Shown here: positions 44,090 through 54,310 of the stretch, in pieces
How positions within the stretch are numbered: the first letter of the stretch is position 1
Layout: each line of letters starts with the position of its first letter
Source of the DNA: Glebionis coronaria
Taxonomy: Eukaryota > Streptophyta > Magnoliopsida > Asterales > Asteraceae
Assembly (NCBI GenBank): GCA_025667525.1
Contig: CM046874.1
Coordinates: 661,248,963 to 661,312,962, forward strand
Direction: 5' to 3'
DNA length: 64,000 nucleotides
Notes under the pieces: model-generated
The model's database searches: none
Told to the model about the DNA's origin: nothing
The model's input: only the letters and a program-made list of their open reading frames with translations
Made by a program: the position numbers and the translations under genes

Positions 44090-47000
44090 ATGGCACCAAA
44101 GTTTAGACCATCAGAATTGGAATTGGGGTTCAGATCTCAACACAACATGATTGCATATCTTGAAGCTGATGATACTCTGTTTCCCCAATACACACAAATG
44201 GTGGCGTATTTAAACGCATCCCCATTAAGGTATGCTCTTTCTCATGCACCACTCATTCCAGTCACACATATTAAGCAGTTTTGGAACACAATCAGTTCTT
44301 CAACAGTTAATAGAGTGACCACATTGACTTCTATTGTTCATGGGAGACCTTGGGTGGTTACTGAGGATTTGGTACGCCAATCCTTGCATCTTGATGATGC
44401 TGATGGTATAGCCACCCTTCCCATAAATGAAATAGAACAAGGGCTTAGGGCTTTGGGATATCCTTTTCCTGATGAAGGTACTCTAAAAAAGTATCATAAG
44501 CAGGAATTTCCTCCAGCCTGGAAGTACCTCATACATGTCCTCCTTCAATGTTTGAGTCCCAAATGTACTGCACACAATGAGATCAATAGATCCATTGCTA
44601 GTGCTATTGTGTGCATTGCAACAGGGCAAAAATCTAATTATTCAAAAATGATTTTTGAGGGCATGTGTAAAAACAAGGGGAACAAAATGACTTTAGCTTA
44701 TCCCCGTTTTCTGCAAATGGTTTTTGATGTTCAAGGTTACTGCTCAAGGGATCACAATGATTTTTATAAGATCCCTGAGCAAAAGAAAGCTATTTTTATG
44801 AAGATGAATTCACCACCCCATCGTGACCTACGTTTGACCCAACCTATGCTTGCTGTTATTGCAGCATCACAACCCCAACCAGACCCTCAACCACAAATTA
44901 ATCCCCAACCACAACTTGAACCAATCCCTGAACCTTTACCTTCACCTGAACACATGCAAATTGACTCAGAATCCTTCAACGCTGATACACTCAATGTTGG
45001 CGTTGATGTGCCTATTTCCAACGCTGACACACAACCTTCACAAACCCAAACACCCCTTAACCAACCCACATCCACCCATTCTTCCACCCCATCTTCCACA
45101 CCTCCTGAATATAGGTTGATGAAACGCCAAAGGACTACTGGAGTGTTCTCCTCTGGTGGTCCTAGCCATGTAGCAGAGAGAACCACCACCACAAGTGTGG
45201 CTGGTGACCTGGATGAGGCTGGGACTATTGGTTCTGGCTTAGATGCTGGCCAAGGCAGTCCCACCATCATTAAGTCCTCATCCATGCCCAATGAATCTGA
45301 CTTGGGAGGTCAAATCCCCATTTTAGAAGAGGGTAGACTGGAACAAATGACTCTTATGGAATTGACGGCAGTCTGCATGAGCTTGCAAAAGCAAAATGCA
45401 GACTTAGTACAGGTTGTCAGCTCTCAAGGCCTTAAACTCAAGAAATTGAGAGAGAGGATTGTTGTTTTGGAGAGTGCTAGTGCAAGGAGGGGTATGGAGG
45501 AATCTTCCAAAGGGGAGGAAGATCCTATAAATCAGAGTGATAAGGGCAGCCATGATGGTCAATCAATGGATGTTGCTGAGGCCCTTACAACTTTGAAGAA
45601 ACAAACAGGTTTTGATAAGTCCTTAGTCTCTCCTACCAACTTAAATTTATCATTTACAGCTATGTTGAGAGAGGTTACAAAAGGCGCTGAGGGAGGATAT
45701 TTGGGCGTTGACAAGGAAAATTTGGACGCTGACAGAAATATTTTAGGCGCTGATAGGACAAAATTGGGCGTTGACAGACCTGCACATGAAGGTGATGTAT
45801 CCCAGTCATCATCTATCATCAAGGAGGTTTCTACTCAGGTATCACCATCTACCTTACCAACCATTGCACCATCAGATAAGGGTAAGGGTATAATGGTGGA
45901 AGAGATTGTTCCAAAGGATGCAGCTCAAGTCGAGTTTGATAGAAGATTAGCTGCACAAATCATGGAACAAGATAAAAAGGAGTCACCATTTGTTGTGACT
46001 TCAGAAGAAGGAAGTGATGGAGCTAGCTCAGACTCAAGTGTGATGATTATAGAACCAGAAAGGCTTGAGTATGGTGATGAGTTTGCTAGGGAAAAGTTGA
46101 GAGAATTGAAATTGCAGGTTGACTTTGACATGCCAGAGGTGGTTCAAATGTATCATGCTTGGGAAGAAAGATGCATGGAGAATCCAGACTTGACCATTTC
46201 AGATCAAATATGGGGTTTGGAGATTCTTCTCAGAGTTCAGAAAGATTGCCAGGTAATTTTGAAACACAAGGCAAGTAATATTCCCTCAGAGTTGAAAATG
46301 GATAGAAGGGAGCTATACTTTATGTTGCTCAGATGTCATGGAGTTGGATGGACTTATCAGAAGTTGAAGGCTTTGACATTTGATGAATTGGAAAGCATGG
46401 CTTATCCCATTTGGGTGAGAGTGCAGGAAGCAAACACTCTCAGACTTCTTTCAGATGAAAGAAAGGAAGAACTTGCAGAAGAAATGGAACTCAAGAAAGC
46501 TATGTTTGTTCCCAAGCCAGTGAAGAAGGGAATTTCATTTGAGTTTCCCAAAGATATGGATCCACTATATCCAAGTGAAGCTGTCATCAGAAAGAGCCTC
46601 AAGCTCTCACCTTTAGAAGCTTCAGATATGGTGCAAGTGTTACCATTAGATTCCAGGAACCCAATTGTGAGCTATGAAGAAGATGAATGTGGGTTTTGGA
46701 AGATTGGCAGATATGGAAAAGAGGTACACACTTTTACCACTCTCATATCTCTGTTTGCAAGTTATGATAGAGAAGACTTGGTGTACCTTTGGAGGTTACT
46801 GGAGACCATGTATGAGGCTGAAGCACCAACTTCAGCTAATGGAATAAAACTTTGGACCACATTCAAAAGAATGTGTGGACCAAAAGATGAGGATCCTGCA
46901 ATTTGGAAGGATCTTGAAGATGACCTCAGTGGTCTTCAATGGAGGTTATATTCAGCTGCTGGTGTATACCATTTGAGTTCTACAAAGTTTGCTGAGTATC

Positions 47001-47158
47001 TACTTGTGGATGGTCAGTATTTCATATCCAAAGCTATTTTGGAGAAGATGAAGGACACTCAGCTGGAAATAGATTATTCAAGTGACGTGGCAAAAGATTT
47101 GATCAGATTTATTCACTATCAATATGAGAAGGTTTGTAAGATTCCTCCTAGTCCTTAA
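44090..47158 (+). CDS. Element A 3' accessory ORF (1022 aa)
   Basis: An intact 1022-aa ORF between pol and the 3' LTR. N-terminal domain (~15-215): IAYLE at 21, FW at 64-65, LDDADGI at 101, WKYL at 144, CLSPK at 154, YPRFLQM at 204, colinear with B's accessory ORF. The middle is Pro/Gln/Ser/Thr-rich, with two in-frame blocks of the 21-bp motif (NADT...GVDV...NADT, and five heptads at about 533-565). A short coiled coil lies around 440-465. The C-terminal domain (~660-1022) includes EVHTFTTLISLFASYDREDLVYLWRLL and LQWRLYSAAGVYHL and ends with RFIHYQYEKV. I recall this arrangement from Asteraceae copia-linked ORFs of unknown function. No signal peptide or membrane segment is evident. The ATG context (attaATGGC) and a TATA box 105 bp upstream suggest its own transcript. 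It is still open although A's gag and pol have stops. Confidence 0.82.
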   Translation: MAPKFRPSELELGFRSQHNMIAYLEADDTLFPQYTQMVAYLNASPLRYALSHAPLIPVTHIKQFWNTISSSTVNRVTTLTSIVHGRPWVVTEDLVRQSLHLDDADGIATLPINEIEQGLRALGYPFPDEGTLKKYHKQEFPPAWKYLIHVLLQCLSPKCTAHNEINRSIASAIVCIATGQKSNYSKMIFEGMCKNKGNKMTLAYPRFLQMVFDVQGYCSRDHNDFYKIPEQKKAIFMKMNSPPHRDLRLTQPMLAVIAASQPQPDPQPQINPQPQLEPIPEPLPSPEHMQIDSESFNADTLNVGVDVPISNADTQPSQTQTPLNQPTSTHSSTPSSTPPEYRLMKRQRTTGVFSSGGPSHVAERTTTTSVAGDLDEAGTIGSGLDAGQGSPTIIKSSSMPNESDLGGQIPILEEGRLEQMTLMELTAVCMSLQKQNADLVQVVSSQGLKLKKLRERIVVLESASARRGMEESSKGEEDPINQSDKGSHDGQSMDVAEALTTLKKQTGFDKSLVSPTNLNLSFTAMLREVTKGAEGGYLGVDKENLDADRNILGADRTKLGVDRPAHEGDVSQSSSIIKEVSTQVSPSTLPTIAPSDKGKGIMVEEIVPKDAAQVEFDRRLAAQIMEQDKKESPFVVTSEEGSDGASSDSSVMIIEPERLEYGDEFAREKLRELKLQVDFDMPEVVQMYHAWEERCMENPDLTISDQIWGLEILLRVQKDCQVILKHKASNIPSELKMDRRELYFMLLRCHGVGWTYQKLKALTFDELESMAYPIWVRVQEANTLRLLSDERKEELAEEMELKKAMFVPKPVKKGISFEFPKDMDPLYPSEAVIRKSLKLSPLEASDMVQVLPLDSRNPIVSYEEDECGFWKIGRYGKEVHTFTTLISLFASYDREDLVYLWRLLETMYEAEAPTSANGIKLWTTFKRMCGPKDEDPAIWKDLEDDLSGLQWRLYSAAGVYHLSSTKFAEYLLVDGQYFISKAILEKMKDTQLEIDYSSDVAKDLIRFIHYQYEKVCKIPPSP
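44978..45030 (+). repeat. 21-bp motif block in A accessory ORF (first)
   Basis: Copies at 44978, 44999 and 45020, 21 bp apart and in frame (NADTLNV, GVDVPIS, NADTQPS). Confidence 0.85.
45683..45780 (+). repeat. 21-bp motif block in A accessory ORF (second)
   Basis: Copies at 45683, 45704, 45725, 45746 and 45767, all exactly 21 bp apart and in frame (GAEGGYL, GVDKENL, DADRNIL, GADRTKL, GVDRPAH). Confidence 0.9.
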
Positions 47159-47196
47159 TGCTTATTCAGAAACTTGATCATAAGAGTGGATATCAA

Positions 47197-47210
47197 GTTT
47201 AGGGGAGGAT
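47197..47210 (+). other. Polypurine tract of A
   Basis: AGTTTAGGGGAGGA-type tract directly before the 3' LTR. Confidence 0.75.
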
Positions 47211-47726
47211 TGTTGGGAATAAATTAAGGCCAGATCAGTTGAGCGCTGACAAGAACAAAACAAGCGTTGACAAGAACAAAACAAGCGCTGACAGCTCAAG
47301 CGTTGACAAGATAAAGTCAAGCATTGACACATTGAAGACAAGCACTGATGGAAGATATATTCTACGCGTGTATTATATTCTAGATTACTTCTAGTAAAGA
47401 TAGTAACAACAATGTATTTTCTATATTTATCTTTACCTAGAATAGCTGATATGTAGATTATGGTACAAGGCTTCTTATGTCTATAAAAGAAGACCTTTAG
47501 GTTAATGTTTGATATAAGTTTTCATTCGTAAACTACTTTCATTGTAAGCAAGTTTGATATTGATAATCAAAGTGAAAGTTTGTTTATATCATTGTGTGTT
47601 CTTGTTTAAGTGTTAAATTCCGCATAACACTTAGATTCATAAACATATACAAAGGTTTCTCTAAGTGTATTACTTGATATAATCTCGTATACATAAAGCT
47701 AAATCGATCTAAGTTTGGGATCAACA
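47211..47726 (+). repeat. 3' LTR of A
   Basis: 516 bp. It repeats 270-785 including the 21-bp motif array (from 47243) and TATA box (about 47482). It is followed by target copy attcc and the resumed E protease frame. Confidence 0.95.
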
Positions 47727-49221
47727 ATTCCCACGGATCCTCAAGTTCCTCTCATTTTAGGTCGTTCGTTTTTAGATACGTTTATGGCTTTGATTGATGT
47801 TCATGCTAAAAAGATCACCTTACGTTTCAACGGCGAGGAACTTGTTATAAACGCAACTCAAAATTCTTAAATTTCTCATGTTTATTCCGTTGCAACCATA
47901 AACCTCGTTGATATGATTGACGTTGTTTGCGAGGAATTTTCACAAGAAGTTTTAGGTTTTGGTGATGATGAAAATAGTGGCAATCCCACTATGTTAGATC
48001 CCATCCTTGATAACTCGACACCAAACTTCACTCCATTTGAAGGTGGTGGTTTTACGTTGGAAGAATTCAATGTTCCACGTACTTGTGACGAAGACCTCGA
48101 CAATGATGAGGACTTCTCGATTATCAAGGATTTTCTTAACGATTTCCTATTTCCTCCACCCGAGGAGATTATGAGTATCGAGCCCAAATCTTCAATTGAG
48201 GAACCACCTATCCTCGAGTTGAAAGATTTACCTCCTCATCTCGAATATGTATTTTTGGAGGAGGACGACAAGTTGCCGGTTATTATTTCGAAATAACTTT
48301 CAAATGATGAAAAAACCGCACTTGTCGATGTTCGAAAGGATCACAAAGGGGCAATTGCGTGGAAGTTATCCGACATTAAGGGGATCGATCCCAAATTTTG
48401 TACCCACAAAATCTTAATGGAGGAGGATTACAAAGCCCACAATCCAATGTCAAAGGAGGGTGAACCCCAAAATTCACGACGTCATCAAAAAGGAAGTCCT
48501 CAAACTCCTTGACGCGGGAATGATTTACCCTATTTCCGATAGCCCTTGGGTGAGTCCTATCCATTGTGTCCCTAAAAAGGGAGGAATGACTGTTGTGCCA
48601 AACGATGACAACGAGTTAATTCCCACTAGACTCGTGACCGGATGGAGAGTGTGCATTGACTATCGTAAGTTGAATGAAGCCACTCGTAAAGACCATTTTC
48701 CATTGCCCTTCATGGACCAAATGTTGGAGCATCTTGCGGGAAAGGATTTCTATTGCTTTTTAGATGGTTTTTCCGGTTACTTCCAAATCCCCATCGATCC
48801 TCGTGATCAAGAAAAAACTACGTTTACGTGTCCATATGGAACGTTTGCCTATCGTAGAATGCCATTCGGACTTTGCAATGCACCGGGAACCTTTCAAAGG
48901 TGCATGATGGCTATTTTTCATGATATGATTGAGAAGACGATGGAAGTCTTCATGGATGACTTTTCCGTGTTTGATATTTCGTTCACTTCGTGTTTGTCGA
49001 ATCTTGAGAGAATGTTGAAGCGTTGTGAGGAAACCAACCTTGTGCTTAATTGGGAAAAATGTCATTTTATGGTTAAAAGTGGAATCGTCTTAGGGCACAA
49101 GGTTTCGAAAGCGGGGATTGTGGTAGATCAAGCTAAGGTAGATGTCATCGCCAAATTACCTCATCCCAAAACCGTTAAGGGAGTTAGGAGTTTCCTAGGC
49201 CACGCGGGCTTTTATTGTTGA
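47727..49221 (+). pseudogene. Element E pol, protease end and reverse transcriptase
   Basis: Resumes E's protease (VPLILGRSFLDTF) in phase with 1-269. Stops occur at about 47868 and 48294. A one-base insertion near 48432 shifts the frame before RT. RT is then open: SPIHCVPKKGG, CIDYRKLNEATRKDHFPLPF, FLDGFSGYFQIPIDPRDQEK, RMPFGLCNAPGTFQRC, catalytic FMDD near 48955, LGHKVSKAG. TGA at 49219-49221 ends it where Arg is usual (GFYC-stop for GFYRR). The RT residues themselves look unchanged, so damage came after the enzyme lost its use. Confidence 0.9.
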
Positions 49222-49736
49222 TTCATCAAGGATTTTTATAGATCTCTTGACCTATTACACATCACCTTGAAAAAGATGTACGTTTTGTCTTTGACGAAGA
49301 TTGTGTACGAGCCTTTGAAATCCATAAGAGGAAACTTACCGAAGCTCCCATTCTTGTTGCTCCCAATTGGAACCTCCCCTTTGAGCTCATGTGTGATGCT
49401 AGTGATTACGCTATTGGGGCCGTATTGGGGCAACTTCATGAAAAGCATTTCTTGGCTATTCACTATGCTAGCAAGACGATGACCGAGGCATAACTAAAAT
49501 ACACTACAACGGAGAAGGAATTCCTTGCCGTGGTGTATGCATTTGAGAAATTTCGACCTTACCTCATCTTGGCTAAATGCATAGTGTATACGGATCATTC
49601 GGCTATCAAGTATCTTATGGCTAAGCAAGATGCAAAGCCAAGATTACTTCGTTGGATTCTCCTCCTTCAATAATTTGATCACAAAATCGTTGACAAAAAA
49701 GGAGCCGAGAATCTAGCGGCTGATCATCTTTCTCGT
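49222..49736 (+). pseudogene. Element E pol, RNase H region (degraded)
   Basis: RNase H blocks are recognisable but in changing frames: [76 protein letters not shown]. At least one frameshift precedes the domain. TAA stops stand near 49490 and 49671. Confidence 0.85.
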
Positions 49737-51126
49737 TTGGAAGATCCTCACCAAAGAGTTTACGAGCCCAAGGAAATCACCGAATCATTTCCACTCGAGA
49801 CACTTGGTGTAGTGAATTCTAAGCTTGATTCTTCTACCCCATGGTTTGGGGACATCGCAAATTACCATGCGGGAGATTTCATCATCAAGGGTATGACGAC
49901 TCAAGAAAAACGAAAATTCTTTCGTGACATCAAGTTCTACTTTTGGAACGACCCTTACTTGTTTCGAACTTGTTCGGATCAAATTATTCGACGTTGTGTC
50001 TTTGGTACCGAAGCTTCTAACATCCTTAGAGCTTGTCACGAGGGACCCACGGCTGGTCACCACGGTGCTAATCTCACGGCTAAGAAGGTTTTTGATGCCG
50101 GTTTCTTTTGGCCTACTATTTACCGAGATGCACATGAGCTTGTGAAGTCGTGTGACTCATGCCAACGACAAGGAAAAGCCTCACAAAAAGATGAAATGCC
50201 ACAAAATATCATCCAAGTGTGTGAGAGCTTTGACGTTTGGGGTATAGACTTTATGGGGCCGTTCCCATCATCTCGTGGTAATAAGTACATCCTTGTCGCC
50301 GTTGACTACATATCTAAGTGGGTGGAAGCTAAGGCTTTTCCCACCAATGATGCTCGTGTGGTAGTCAAGTTTTTGAAAAGCTTGTTTTCTCGGTTTGGAA
50401 CCCCTCGTGTGATCATAAGCGATCGTGGAACCCATTTTTGTAACGAGCAATTCGAAAGGGTCCTAAGGAAATATGGGGTTACACATCGTCTTTCTACGGC
50501 TTATCACCCACAAACGAGTGGGCAAGTCGAGTTTTCAAACCGAGCTTTGAAGAGGATCTTCGAAAGATCGATTGGGGAAAACCGACAATCTTGGTCCGAT
50601 AAGTTAGACGATGCTTTATGGGCCTTTAGGACCGCTCATAAGACGCCCTTTGGGTGTACTCCCTATAAGCTTGTGTATGGGAAAAATTGTCACTTGCCAA
50701 TTGAATTGGAACACAAGGCTTATTGGGCCCTAAAGTATTGTAATGATGATATGGAGACTGCGGGAAAACACCGAAAAATGCAATTAAATGAATTGGATGA
50801 ATTAAGGGATATTACTTATGAAAATTCATTAATTTATAAAGAAAAGACTAAAAAGTTGCATGATTCAAAAATTAAAGACCGGGTTTTTAACATTGGGGAT
50901 CAAGTTTTGCTTTTTAACTCTCGTTTGAAAATCTTTTCCGGTAAGTTGAAATCCCGTTGGTCTAGTCCATTCACCGTGACTCAAGTATTTCCATATGGGA
51001 CCATCGAGCTAGCTCAAAATGATGGCCCCAATTTCAAGGTGAATTGACATAGGTTGAAGCACTACTTTGGCGGGGAAGTTCCATCCTTGAACTACCTCGA
51101 CCAAATCACTTTCCCCAATGATAATT
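49737..51126 (+). pseudogene. Element E pol, integrase
   Basis: Open for 436 codons: zinc HHCC ([21 protein letters not shown]), catalytic D (GIDFMGPF), D (SDRGTHF), E (SGQVEFSNR), then [36 protein letters not shown] and the C-terminal [12 protein letters not shown] block. A TGA at 51045-51047 precedes the last residues (RLKHYFGGEV...), which run to the usual end about 51126. In contrast to RH it is nearly intact. Confidence 0.9.
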
Positions 51127-52952
51127 AGTATTGAGGGGATCGAGTCGAGCTCATGACTCGGTAATCAAAAACGAGGTGCCTCGTGGGGGAGTCCCATGCT
51201 TATCCTATGTATATATTATCGCTTTCTAATGTAGTAACGTGTGGGGATTTTTGCCCTTCCAACCTTTGTTCCGTGGTTGTTTGTAAATTGTGGATTTTAG
51301 ATGATCATTATCTTCACGATTGGAGCCTCTCGTGTTCGTTTTATGGGAGCACTCGATCGTTTGCTTTGAAGACTTTCTCAATATCCATGATATATCCTTT
51401 GATGTTCTAACCTTAGGTTTATAGCACACTTCATAAACGGCTTTAAATTTAACGGTTACACCCTTTTCATGCTAGATTAGGCATTCGACTACGTCTCTAG
51501 TATGGGGGTGTTTCACCCCTAGACTCGAAACATTGAGGACAATGTTTAGTTTTACGATGGGGGGTGAGTAGATACTTCACCTTGCTCACGTCAACACGCA
51601 ATCCAATATTCATCGTTTTGTTCTCGTTTTATGCAAAATAAGGCTAAAAAATGGCCAAAATTTAAAAAAAATTCATCTTTTTCATAAGTGTTTGAAGAGA
51701 CGAATGTAGTTTTTCCGATGGCGAGAATAAGAGTAATTTTTGACTCGACCGTGCGTGTTGAGCACTTAGCTTTGATTCCTTAACTTCACATTAGGCTAAG
51801 TCTCTTAAATGAGGACGAGAAATGATAGAGTTAATTATAAGTTACTATGATAAACGTAGAGTACTCGTATTCTTTCAAAAACTCATGTGTTCTCGTTATT
51901 TGCTTATTCTCCCTTCGCTTGTAAATATTATTTGCTTAATAAATATTGACTTAGCGGTTTAGTCTTGATTGTTGGTTTCTAGTCTTTTAGTAGCTTCCAT
52001 GTAATTAAATTGGGAAAACATTAAGGTATCGCCAGCGTCACGGTTTTGAAGTATTGGCAACCCGAATAATCGAAAGCTTCACCCAATAATAAGATTTCAA
52101 GTGCTCACCTAAATCAAGCAAATAATTGGAAGCTCACAAGGCCGAAAAATCTATGCAAAATGAAAGTGAATCAAGCCTAATATTTGAAGCTTTAAAGATC
52201 CAAAATTCGCCTTAGCGTGAGGATATACGTCGTTGGCCATAATCAAACCACCGATGAGGAGGATAATAAAAGGCAAGGCACGACCGAAGTCATAATAAAA
52301 GCTTCATGGCGAAGTTGAATAAAAGATGGAGGTAAACCTATGATAATAAGGCCCTTCCGTTAGGGGGCGTATAAAAGTCTTGGTAATAAGTCTCATGTTC
52401 AAAACCGTTATAAAACCGTGTTTATCGATCCTTCTTGTTGACTTAATTTTTTGACATCGTTGTCTATTAGGAGGGGTTATTGATTTGATGGTCTTGGTTA
52501 CACCGTTAGGACTCTATTTTTAGACCTAAATCTCTATTATCGCATAAGTCAAACAATGTATCCTCGTGAAACATTCAAGACAAAATAAAATATAAGAGAT
52601 ACAACTTAGGAAATTGGGAGGATAAGTACGTGATTAGGGCATATGAGTAGTGTTAGCATTACTAACTTATAATGACAATGATCTCGTTGCACGCTTAGCA
52701 TGGAATTGGGGTGAAAATCGAGGACGACGAAATTATTTTTAACGAAGCATTCACGTGTTCTTGTTCTATGAACCTAAACGTCCCATTTTGCGATGAAAAT
52801 CATACATTATGTCTAAAACACAAGTAGTAGTATTAGTAGTAGTGTAGCTAGTTTATCATTCAGTAAAAGTGAATAAAAATGAATTTTGGAGATGCTACGA
52901 TACTTTATTCTAGCATTGCGTGAGGGCACGACAATGGTTTAGTATGGGGGAG
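51127..52952 (+). other. 3' UTR of element E
   Basis: Non-coding. It has the post-stop stem (51141-51160), an ACGAGG-TG-CCTCGT stem just after, hairpins at 51505-51545, and GGGGG tracts. It ends with AGTATGGGGGAG, the polypurine tract before the LTR. The stretch is related to the C/D 3' UTRs in plan more than in sequence. Confidence 0.75.
51505..51545 (+). other. Paired 3' UTR hairpins of E
   Basis: GGGGTG-TTT-CACCCC (51505-51519) and ACATTG-AGGA-CAATGT (51530-51545). The first stem has a T:A pair where C has A:T. Confidence 0.65.
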
Positions 52953-53257
52953 TGATGAGACTGCTTTTATACATAGTCTCATCGTCCAAAAAGGGCTTTA
53001 AATGCATAAAATATCGTGAAATTGGCCAAATATATGCTTGTGTTTGTTGCTTGTGTATTTTAGGTACGGATATTGAGAAAATGACAAAAGATCACAAGAA
53101 TCATGCAAAAACGAACACGGGAAACGAAGCCGCACAATGAACCAAGCCCTAATGAAGAATTTCCCAAGAAAACCCTTGAAGATTTGAAGATTATGCAAGA
53201 AGGGTCCTCCAATATTGAAGAATTGACACTTTATACCCTTGTATCCTCATAATTACA

Positions 53258-53485
53258 AGATTGGTCCCTAAAGTTTGTCAATATTGCAAAAAGGGCCCTC
53301 CACTTTGAAGAATTGGCAATTTTAGTCCCTCAACAAAACTAAATTGCCAACCATTATCCTCCTCAAAGTCAAACATACCATGAAGGACTTCAAGTTACAA
53401 GAAACTACAAGTTTGGTCCTTTAAAAATGTCAAAATTACCAAAAGGACCCTTGACTTTGAAGAAATGGCAAAAATGGTCCCTCAT
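53258..53485 (+). repeat. Degenerate subrepeats in E/F LTR U3
   Basis: 53258-53333 and 53408-53485 are imperfect copies of one module (caag-ttggtcc, tgtcaa, caaaa-gg-cc, actttgaagaa, ggtccctca/agtccctca). Looser copies lie on either side. Confidence 0.7.
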
Positions 53486-54301
53486 TAATCATGACTTGGC
53501 AAATTCAGTCCTCCAAGAAGTCAAACAAACAAGTCAAGACCATTATCTATGAAGAAAATGCCAAATCAGTCCTTTAAGAATCAAGAAATGGCAAGAAATA
53601 CCCCTGAAATCATTTTACAAAACCTTTTGGGGCAAAAGTGTGAAAAAGGAAACTTCATTTACAAAGGAATACAAGTTTTGGCCAGATTATTTGCAAATGG
53701 AAAGAGTTATAAAGATGGAGGGTTAATCATGGCAGACAGCATAGTTACCTTAACAAGTGTCATGGTGACACGTGCCCCACTCAGCCAAAACAACTAATCA
53801 CCACTCAGATTTGTGCCACATCACAATCCACTCATAACCGGATTAACAACTTAACTTACTAAGTTTAAAAGTGGCCCCTAACACATTTTTAAACACTAAT
53901 CCGGATCAAACACACAACTATTCACCTTAAGAACACAATTGGGTTTTCTTAATCCTGATGTAATTAGGCCCTAATATTTTCCAGATTTATGATTAAGCAT
54001 GTTTTAATCATAACCCAACTTTCAAATAGCTTGCCACATCACCCATCAGTCCCACACAAGATTCCCCTGCACCAAGGATGAACAAAACGCCAAAAATTTG
54101 ACAGCCATCCAACCATCCTCATTCCAGCTTACATTTTAAGCTTGTTATAAGCCATTGGATGCATTTTCACACATGCCGCCTCCACAACCTGCCAAGAATA
54201 AGTCACATGATTCTCCAATGTTCAAACTGCACAAGGGCAAATTGGGGACTTCACAGCTTTAGGGTTTAAGTTTTTTAGCTTCTTAGCATTAGTTTGTAGC
54301 C

Positions 54302-54310
54302 TATATAAAG
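54302..54310 (+). promoter_or_regulatory. TATA box, E/F LTR
   Basis: TATATAAAG in CCTATATAAAGGCC, about 1.35 kb into the LTR. Confidence 0.65.

Larger units (their letters stand above)
270..47726 (+). mobile_element. Ty1/copia element A with accessory ORF (carries nested C-D and B)
   Basis: A copia retrotransposon bounded by 516-bp LTRs starting TGTTGGGAAT and ending GATCAACA. The target duplication is attca/attcc, one mismatch. Subtracting the C-D insert (1359-18861 plus TSD) and the B insert (24986-42955 plus TSD) leaves about 12.0 kb. Order: LTR, PBS, gag, pol (PR-IN-RT-RH), spacer, 1022-aa accessory ORF, PPT, LTR. The two LTRs differ at roughly nine positions by eye, so A is older than B. 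Its coding regions carry only a few stops. A distinctive 21-bp motif recurs throughout the element. Confidence 0.93.

Noticed and set aside
44090..47158. Envelope-like protein (as proposed for some SIRE-type copia elements) for the accessory ORFs of A and B
   Set aside because: The position fits, but I see no signal peptide, membrane-spanning segment or cleavage site. The shared N-terminal domain points elsewhere.
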